64,000 nucleotides of DNA. It comes from Pseudomonadota bacterium. GTDB taxonomy: Bacteria > Pseudomonadota > Gammaproteobacteria > Burkholderiales > JABEVD01. Positions 58,723 through 64,000 of the stretch are shown in pieces. The notes under the pieces are model-generated. The model was not told the DNA's origin, did not search any database, and was given only the letters and a program-made list of their open reading frames with translations. The translations under genes were made by a program, and so were the position numbers. The stretch spans positions 1 through 64,000 of the forward strand of contig JAJZRS010000012.1 in the NCBI GenBank assembly GCA_021802545.1. Direction: 5' to 3'. Numbering within the stretch: the stretch's first letter is position 1; each line of letters starts with the position of its first letter.

Positions 58723-59763
58723 TCAGAATTCAGGACAAAGCCGGCCGTGATTGAAAACGCCTTCCGGATCGAAGGCCGATTTCAGATTCCGGTGGAGAAG
58801 AAGGAGGGTGCCGGTCAATGGCTGCATGAATCCTTCCCCCCTGAACAGGGCGGCATGGCCGCCGGCCTCCATGGCTTTCTGCCTGATTTCGCCGGTCTCT
58901 GCAGCACTCTTCAGCCAGCGTTGAGAGGCGCCCCAGTCGATCATCCAATGCCCGGGAAGATCGAGCATTGGAGACGCGGGCGGACAGGCGATCCGCCAAA
59001 GAGGAAGATCGGTATCGAAAAAGGGCAGCTTTTGCTCGCGCAATCCTTCCCAGAAAACCTCGCCACCGGCCAGCAGCTCACCTTGCAAGCGCTGTTTCGC
59101 CTCCGACACGGCCTGGTCGCTGCCCGACAGGCGCACATAGCACAGCCCGTCGACATGGGCTGCCGCATCGACAGGGAGCGGGGATGCAGAAAGGGAATTC
59201 AGATAGCCGACCGGATCACTGCACTCATGGACCAGGGTGAGGGATGAAGCGGCTCTCGGCAGCACCTTGAAGCTGACTTCGAGCAAGATGCCCAAGGTGC
59301 CGAAAGCGCCCACCATGAGGCGGGAGGCGTCGAACCCCGCCACGTTCTTCATCACCCTTCCGCCGAAATCCAGGATCTCCCCTCTGCCGTTGATCATCCT
59401 GCAGCCCAGCACGTGGTCCCTGCATGAACCCGCATAGGGGCGCCTGGGACCTGACAGCCCGCAGGCGACCGTCCCGCCCAATGTCGCCGCCGTGCCGAAA
59501 CGGGGCGGCTCGAATGCGAGCATCTGGTTCGCATCACGCAGGGCGGATTCGATTTCCGCAATCGATGTTCCGCAACGCGCGGTCATCACCAATTCCTTCG
59601 GATCGTAATCGACGATGCCGCTGTGTCCCGAGACTTCGAAAGCCTCCCCCTCAATCCTTGCGCCGAGGAAGGTTTTCGTGTTGCCCGAGACGATGTTCAG
59701 CCTGCGCTTTTTGGCAAGCGCATCCCTCACCCCGTCCTGCAGGTCCTTTTCGATGTCCGCCAT
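58723..59763 (-). CDS. glcE: glycolate oxidase FAD-binding subunit GlcE
   Basis: GlcE is the second flavoprotein subunit of glycolate oxidase, a shorter relative of GlcD. The 346-residue protein has the FAD-binding FGTAATLGGTVACGLSGPRR and GGRVMKNVAGFDASRLMVG. Its ATG overlaps the glcD stop codon by one base. Order glcD-glcE-glcF is the standard one. Confidence 0.95.
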   Translation of the reverse strand: MADIEKDLQDGVRDALAKKRRLNIVSGNTKTFLGARIEGEAFEVSGHSGIVDYDPKELVMTARCGTSIAEIESALRDANQMLAFEPPRFGTAATLGGTVACGLSGPRRPYAGSCRDHVLGCRMINGRGEILDFGGRVMKNVAGFDASRLMVGAFGTLGILLEVSFKVLPRAASSLTLVHECSDPVGYLNSLSASPLPVDAAAHVDGLCYVRLSGSDQAVSEAKQRLQGELLAGGEVFWEGLREQKLPFFDTDLPLWRIACPPASPMLDLPGHWMIDWGASQRWLKSAAETGEIRQKAMEAGGHAALFRGEGFMQPLTGTLLLLHRNLKSAFDPEGVFNHGRLCPEF

Positions 59764-61241
59764 CAGAACCGCTCCAGTTCCGGATGGGGAAGCTTGCCGC
59801 GATGCACGTGCATCGCGCCGAATTCGGCGCAGCGGTGCAGCGTCGGCACGCCCTTTCCCGGATTAAGCAATCCATGCGGATCGAAGGCCGCCTTGATCGC
59901 ATGGAACTGGGCCAGCTCGGCGGGTTCGAACTGGGAACACATGGAATCGAGTTTTTCCACACCCACGCCATGCTCGCCCGTAACGGTTCCGCCCGCTTCG
60001 ACGCAAAGCTCGAGGATATCCCTGCCGAAGGCTTCGGCTTTGTCGAGCTCTCCCGGCACGTTCGCATCGAACAGGATCAGGGGATGGAGATTGCCGTCCC
60101 CGGCATGAAACACGTTCGCCACCCTGAGTCCGTATTGCCTGGAGAGCTGGGCGATGCGATCAAGCATTTCGGGCAGGTTCTTGCGCGGGATGGTGCCGTC
60201 CATGCAGTAGTAGTCGGGAGAAATGCGCCCGACGGCCGGGAAGGCCGATTTCCTTCCCTTCCAGAACATTCGCCGCTCTGCCTCGTCGCGCGCTGTGCGC
60301 ACTTCTGTCGCACCGCTCTTCTTCATGAGATCCCTGACCGTCATGACATGCTCCGAGACTTCGGCGCTGGTACCGTCCAGTTCGCAAAGCAGCAGGGCTT
60401 CGGCTCCGACAGGATAGCCTGCATGGACGAAATCCTCGGCTGCGCGGATCGCGAGGCTGTCCATCATTTCGAGCCCGGCGGGAATGATGCCGGCAGCAAT
60501 GACTTCCCCCACCGCTTCGGCCGCCCGCCTGACGTCGCCGAAAGCGGCAAGAATCACTTGGGCACGCTCCGGCCTGGGAAGCAGCTTGACGGTCGCCTCG
60601 ACGATGACGCCGAGCAGCCCTTCGGAACCCGTCATCAGTGCGAGCAGATCGTATCCCTGGGCATCCGGCGCGTTCGAACCGATTTCGACCAGTTCCCCTG
60701 CCATGGTGACGAACTTGAGGGCGAGGAGATTGTGAACGGTGAGTCCGTACTTGAGGCAATGGACGCCGCCCGAGTTCTCGGCAACATTGCCGCCTATGGT
60801 GCATGCGATCTGCGAGGAAGGATCGGGCGCATAGTAAAGGCCATGGGGGGCTGCCGCATCCGAAATGGCGAGATTCCGAACGCCCGGCTGTACGGTCGCG
60901 CTCCTGTTCAGGGGATCGATTTTCAGGATGCGGTTGAATCTGGCAAGGCTGAGCAGCACGCCGTCTTCCAGGGGAAGCGCGCCGCCGGACAAGCCCGTTC
61001 CTGCCCCCCTGGCGACCACGGGCACCCGATGCGCGCCGCACAGGCGCAAGATTTCCTGAACCTCTTCGACGGTGGAAGGCAGGAGGACCGCCAGAGGCCT
61101 ACGGCGGTAGACGGAAAGCCCGTCGCATTCGAAAGGGGCGAGCTCTTCCCTGTCTGTCAACACCGCCTCGCTCCCGAGCCGGGCGCGCAGCGCCCCAACA
61201 AGGGAAGGGATGTTTCCCTTGTCCAATCCTCCAACCTGCAT
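59763..61241 (-). CDS. glcD: glycolate oxidase subunit GlcD
   Basis: GlcD is the catalytic FAD subunit that oxidises glycolate to glyoxylate. The 492-residue protein has the PCMH-type FAD site PVVARGAGTGLSGGALPL and NVAENSGGVHCLKYGLT. The substrate-side HAGDGNLHP and GTVTGEHGVG with the conserved histidines are present. A promoter with an inverted repeat between its boxes lies just upstream (61265-61292). A MarR-type regulator gene precedes it. Confidence 0.96.
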   Translation of the reverse strand: MQVGGLDKGNIPSLVGALRARLGSEAVLTDREELAPFECDGLSVYRRRPLAVLLPSTVEEVQEILRLCGAHRVPVVARGAGTGLSGGALPLEDGVLLSLARFNRILKIDPLNRSATVQPGVRNLAISDAAAPHGLYYAPDPSSQIACTIGGNVAENSGGVHCLKYGLTVHNLLALKFVTMAGELVEIGSNAPDAQGYDLLALMTGSEGLLGVIVEATVKLLPRPERAQVILAAFGDVRRAAEAVGEVIAAGIIPAGLEMMDSLAIRAAEDFVHAGYPVGAEALLLCELDGTSAEVSEHVMTVRDLMKKSGATEVRTARDEAERRMFWKGRKSAFPAVGRISPDYYCMDGTIPRKNLPEMLDRIAQLSRQYGLRVANVFHAGDGNLHPLILFDANVPGELDKAEAFGRDILELCVEAGGTVTGEHGVGVEKLDSMCSQFEPAELAQFHAIKAAFDPHGLLNPGKGVPTLHRCAEFGAMHVHRGKLPHPELERF

Positions 61242-61264
61242 CTATTACCCTAATTGTTTAGTCG

Positions 61265-61292
61265 GGTATATTCCAACAGAGTTGGACAGGAA
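61265..61292 (-). promoter_or_regulatory. glcD promoter with operator-like repeat
   Basis: On the minus strand TTCCTG (61287-61292), a 16-base spacer and TATACC (61265-61270). The spacer contains TCCAAC-TCT-GTTGGA (61272-61286), a perfect 6-3-6 inverted repeat, a good place for a repressor. The adjacent MarR-type protein is a candidate binder. Confidence 0.5.
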
Positions 61293-61322
61293 TTGCAACG
61301 ACTATCGGGTAGATCGGGCACG

Positions 61323-61739
61323 TCACTTCTTCAGTTCTTCGGCGCCCGGCACAGTGAACCTTCCCGTCGACCCGATGAGTTCGTCCCGATGCAATCGGGC
61401 GAGCGCTTCGATCATCCTGTCCCCTTCCGGCGTGAGATGAACTTCCACGGAACGCTTGTCTTCTCTTCCCTTCATGCGCGTGACAAGCCCCAGCTTCTCG
61501 CAGCGCGACACCAGGGAAACCGCGCCATGGTGGTGTGATTGGAGCTTTTCGGCCAGCTCCCCGATGGTCGCCCATTCCCTGCCATGGTAGCCCTTGATGT
61601 GCAGCAGCAGAAGATACTGGAGATGGGTCAGTCCATAGCTATGCACGGCTTCTTCGCTAAAGCGCAGAAAACGCCTCAACTGATAGCGAAAGTTGGAAAG
61701 GGTTTCGAATTCCTTTTTGGCGAGCTTCTCTTCCATCAT
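61323..61739 (-). CDS. MarR-family transcriptional regulator
   Basis: The 138-residue winged-helix protein has the MarR-type core (YGLTHLQYLLLLHIKG, IGELAEKLQSHHHGAVSLVSRCEKLGLV, then the wing REDKRSVEVHLTPEG). The recognition helix contains HHHGAV, unusually histidine-rich. It lies 81 bases ahead of glcD on the same strand and 21 bases after the class II amidotransferase gene, so it may control glycolate oxidase. The effector is unknown. Confidence 0.9.
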   Translation of the reverse strand: MMEEKLAKKEFETLSNFRYQLRRFLRFSEEAVHSYGLTHLQYLLLLHIKGYHGREWATIGELAEKLQSHHHGAVSLVSRCEKLGLVTRMKGREDKRSVEVHLTPEGDRMIEALARLHRDELIGSTGRFTVPGAEELKK

Positions 61740-61760
61740 AATTCACTCCGTTTCATCGCT

Positions 61761-62534
61761 TCAGGATACGCAGACCACCTTGCCTTCGTGGAACATCCAC
61801 AACGTACCCGGATCCATGATCGTCCAGGTTTCATTGTCCGTAAGCGGTACGGTCGCGATCACCGCGACGCGGTCGCGGTTCCCGGCGAGTTCGCTGAAAT
61901 CGACCGAAACGTCTTCATCCATGAGGTGGGCAACGGTGAAAGGCGCCTGACGCACGATATAGGCAAGATTTGTCGAGCAGTGGGCGATGAGGCAATCCCC
62001 ATTGGACAAGAGGAAATTGAACGGGCCGAGTTCTTCGAGTTCGGCGACGATACCTGACAAGGCCGCAAAAAGCGCAGGGCGCTCCGGCATGACATCGCCG
62101 AAACGCGTTGCCAGGCGCTGAAGCAACCAGCAGAACAGGCGCTCGCTGTCCGTATCGCCGACTGGCGAAAAAGCGCCGTCAAATGCCGGATAAAAATCGG
62201 CCAGGTTACCATTGTGCGCGAATATCCAGTATCTTCCCCATAGCTCGCGCATGAACGGATGCGTGTTCTCGAGCGCCACTCTTCCCTGAGTTGCCTTGCG
62301 AATATGCGCGATGACATTGAGCGACCGGATGGGATAATGGCGCACGAATTCCGCGATGGGTGATTGCGCGGAAGGCTGAGGATCGACGAAAAGCCTGACG
62401 CCCTTGCCTTCGAAGAAAGCGATTCCCCATCCGTCGCCGTGTATGTCGGTTCCGCCGCCCCGTTTCTGGAATCCGGTGAAGGAAAAGCAGATATCAGTGG
62501 GAACATTGCAGTTCATGCCAAGCAACTGGCACAT
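61761..62534 (-). CDS. class II glutamine amidotransferase (YafJ-like)
   Basis: The 257-residue protein begins MCQLLGMNCNVP, giving the N-terminal nucleophile Cys2 after Met removal. It has the class II signatures GDGWGIAFFEGKG, IAHIRKATQG and WIFAHNGNLADF, the last being the oxyanion Asn-Gly. There is no synthase domain, so it is a stand-alone amidohydrolase of the YafJ type with an unknown acceptor. It lies upstream of the MarR gene on the same strand. Confidence 0.92.
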   Translation of the reverse strand: MCQLLGMNCNVPTDICFSFTGFQKRGGGTDIHGDGWGIAFFEGKGVRLFVDPQPSAQSPIAEFVRHYPIRSLNVIAHIRKATQGRVALENTHPFMRELWGRYWIFAHNGNLADFYPAFDGAFSPVGDTDSERLFCWLLQRLATRFGDVMPERPALFAALSGIVAELEELGPFNFLLSNGDCLIAHCSTNLAYIVRQAPFTVAHLMDEDVSVDFSELAGNRDRVAVIATVPLTDNETWTIMDPGTLWMFHEGKVVCVS

Positions 62535-62584
62535 TTCGCCCTCCGGTTTCTCTGACTGATTCTAGCACGAAGGGGGGAAAAAGA

Positions 62585-62607
62585 CTCCGCCTAATGATTA
62601 GACGGAG
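62585..62607. promoter_or_regulatory. 23-bp imperfect palindrome in the divergent region
   Basis: CTCCGCCTAAT and ATTAGACGGAG flank a single G; ten of eleven pairs match. It lies 51 bases upstream of the amidotransferase start and 137 bases upstream of the MarR/VIT start, within a divergent region. A dimeric regulator site is likely. I do not recognise the motif. Confidence 0.5.
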
Positions 62608-62743
62608 CAACGCTCTCCTCAACAGGATCTGATCGATGCACCGGCGCACATCATTTCCGCCGCCGGTGTATCATATTCGCCTGAACGCTGTCCGGAGCGG
62701 CAGCGGGATACATATTGTACAAATATATTTTGCATAAAATCAA

Positions 62744-63229
62744 ATGGCACAGCAATCTGCATCCCATCATGAAAAAGCGCGCGAAGCCCTGAAGAAATTC
62801 AGGATCGTATTCAGCTCGGTAAAGAAGCATTTCGAGGACATCGAGGCGCGCTGCGGGGTAAGCGGCGCACAACTGTGGGCTTTATCGGAAATCTCCAAGG
62901 CGCCCGGTTTGCGCGTTTCCGAGCTGGCGAATGCCCTGCTCGTCCATCAGTCCACCGCCAGCAACCTGCTCATCAGGCTGGAGGAAAAGGACCTCATCAA
63001 GCGGGAGCGTACCAGCATTGATCAGCGGGTGGTCAGGCTTCACCTGACCGACAAGGGCAAGGACATCATCTCGAGAGCACCTAAACCGATGATCGGCCTG
63101 CTGCCGGACGCGCTGCAAAGACTGCCTGAAGGCGTGCTCGAAAACCTGCTCGGCAACATGGAAGTGCTGGTTTCGACAATGCGCATCAAGGACGAAGGCG
63201 CGACCGAAAAACCTCTTTCCGATATCTGA
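62744..63229 (+). CDS. MarR-family transcriptional regulator (upstream of VIT)
   Basis: The 161-residue protein has the MarR winged helix (SGAQLWALSEISKAPGLRVSEL, NALLVHQSTASNLLIRLEEKDLI, wing RTSIDQRVVRLHLTDKG). The start is the ATG at 62744 with no ribosome-binding site; the upstream leader is AT-rich and contains TTGTACAA, a possible self-operator. Its stop overlaps the start of the VIT gene (TGATG), so it is probably the regulator of that transporter. It is a different MarR subgroup from the one at 61323. Confidence 0.9.
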   Translation: MAQQSASHHEKAREALKKFRIVFSSVKKHFEDIEARCGVSGAQLWALSEISKAPGLRVSELANALLVHQSTASNLLIRLEEKDLIKRERTSIDQRVVRLHLTDKGKDIISRAPKPMIGLLPDALQRLPEGVLENLLGNMEVLVSTMRIKDEGATEKPLSDI

Positions 63230-63927
63230 TGGCCTTCTTCGGGCACCAGGAAAAGCACCGTACCCATCGCATCGGCTGGCTGCGCGCGGCAGTTCTGGGC
63301 GCGAACGACGGCATCGTCTCGACGGCAAGCCTGGTGGTCGGGGTCGCCGCTTCCGGCGCGAGCGGCAGGGAAATTCTGGTGGCCGGCGTAGCAGGACTTG
63401 TCGCCGGCGCGATGTCCATGGCTGCCGGCGAATATGTCTCGGTCAGTTCCCAAGCCGATACCGAACAGGCCGACATCGAAAGGGAGAAGCGAGAACTCGC
63501 CACTGATGTCGAACACGAAAAGCGTGAACTCGCAGCAATCTATGTCAATCGGGGAATCGAACCTCATCTCGCCGAAAAGGTCGCCTTGCAGCTCATGGAG
63601 AAGAACGCGCTCGAAGCGCACCTGCGCGACGAGCTCGGCCTTTCGGAAACCTTGGAGGCGAAACCGATCCAGGCCGCACTCACTTCTGCCGCCACATTCT
63701 CCATCGGCGCACTGCTGCCGATCGCCGTCATTCCATTGTCGCCTGCCAAGCATCTCATTGCTGCCGTCTGTACAGTCTCGCTTGCCTTTCTCGTCCTGCT
63801 CGGCGCGCTGTCCGCCCGTACGGGCGGCGCATCCATGGCAAAGGCTGCGGTCAGGGTGGCATTCTGGGGCATGCTCGCGATGGCGCTGACTGCTGGCGCA
63901 GGCATGCTATTCGGCGGTCATTCGTAG
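63229..63927 (+). CDS. VIT/CCC1-family metal transporter
   Basis: The 232-residue protein has the VIT1/CCC1 opening GWLRAAVLGANDGIVSTASLVVG, the glycine-rich GAMSMAAGEYVSVSSQADTE segment with metal-contact residues, a charged helical insertion (about 75-130), and three C-terminal membrane helices. Members export or sequester Fe2+ or Mn2+. It is co-expressed with the overlapping MarR gene. The last 10 bases overlap the convergent partial frame at 63918. Confidence 0.92.
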   Translation: MAFFGHQEKHRTHRIGWLRAAVLGANDGIVSTASLVVGVAASGASGREILVAGVAGLVAGAMSMAAGEYVSVSSQADTEQADIEREKRELATDVEHEKRELAAIYVNRGIEPHLAEKVALQLMEKNALEAHLRDELGLSETLEAKPIQAALTSAATFSIGALLPIAVIPLSPAKHLIAAVCTVSLAFLVLLGALSARTGGASMAKAAVRVAFWGMLAMALTAGAGMLFGGHS

Positions 63928-64000
63928 CGCAAGAAACGCTCAGCAAGCGCGCCTTCGCCGAAACGCGCACTGAGATCCTCGATTTCCTGAAGCAGCGTTT
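63918..64000 (-). CDS. partial gene, C-terminal end only
   Basis: The frame continues beyond the window and ends with TGA at 63918-63920, read on the minus strand. The visible end reads LLQEIEDLSARFGEGALAER then FLRYE, a charged amphipathic helix. It is too short to identify. It overlaps the VIT gene by 10 bases in a convergent arrangement. Confidence 0.5.
   Translation of the reverse strand, partial: TLLQEIEDLSARFGEGALAERFLRYE

Noticed and set aside
59424-61253. Plus-strand frame of about 600 codons opposite glcD and glcE
   Set aside because: The opposite strand carries clear glcD and glcE motifs; the frame is kept open by codon bias in GC-rich DNA.

Overview
The window is a gene-dense, visibly GC-rich chromosomal segment of a Gram-negative proteobacterium, most likely a betaproteobacterium near Nitrosomonadales/Gallionellales. 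This is inferred from gene order and protein style: tpiA-secG-tRNA-Leu-nuoA..N, hrcA-hemH-grpE-dnaK-dnaJ, greA-carB-carA-dapB and bamE/fur/recN/nadK. I ran no database comparison. I see no rRNA, CRISPR array, insertion sequence or prophage. No gene-free stretch reaches 300 bases; the longest are about 200 bases, at 23303-23505 and 62535-62743. Positions 1-77 hold no gene I can support.

Layout. 78-329: tRNA-His, -Arg and -Pro on the minus strand with their own sigma70-type promoter. 457-7170 (+): dksA, darP, hrcA, hemH, grpE, dnaK, dnaJ, with two heat-shock (sigma32-type) promoters. 7171-23302 (-): tpiA, secG, tRNA-Leu, the complete fourteen-gene NADH dehydrogenase operon, a Nudix hydrolase joined directly to nuoN, and a small DUF2934 gene. 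23506-27203 (+): pstS, pstC, pstA, pstB for phosphate uptake, followed by two related hairpins. 27303-32039 (-): glmM, folP, ftsH, rlmE, with yhbY divergent. 32351-38883 (-): DUF4149 protein, greA, carB, carA, dapB, bamE, with fur divergent. 39361-46883 (-): recN, nadK, an exported protein of unknown function, a DUF1614 membrane protein, a ClC anion transporter and a P-type cation ATPase.

46993-54464 is the accessory-looking part. It holds an exonuclease, a Met/Gly-rich periplasmic protein divergent from an ECF sigma factor-mini membrane protein-signal peptidase operon, and a DUF2892-shortened sigma factor-TusA-like operon. It also holds EttA with a monooxygenase-like protein and a truncated haemoglobin, a DUF2934/mini membrane protein pair, and a CMD-family protein. 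54466-61241 (-) carries an AAA+ ATPase, PPK2, a class V aminotransferase and glycolate oxidase glcF-glcE-glcD. 61323-63927 carries two MarR regulators, a class II amidotransferase and a VIT/CCC1 metal transporter.

How the genes work together. Complex I, phosphate uptake and PPK2 serve energy and phosphate metabolism. GlcDEF plus the adjacent aminotransferase form a glycolate to glyoxylate to glycine salvage route, as expected in an organism that makes 2-phosphoglycolate. The most unusual signals are three. The pstB 3' end is echoed 76 bases downstream as a second hairpin with compensatory base changes. A CnrYXH-like set combines an ECF sigma factor, a one-helix membrane protein and a divergent Met-rich periplasmic protein. 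A second sigma factor has lost the middle of its promoter-recognition domain in frame.
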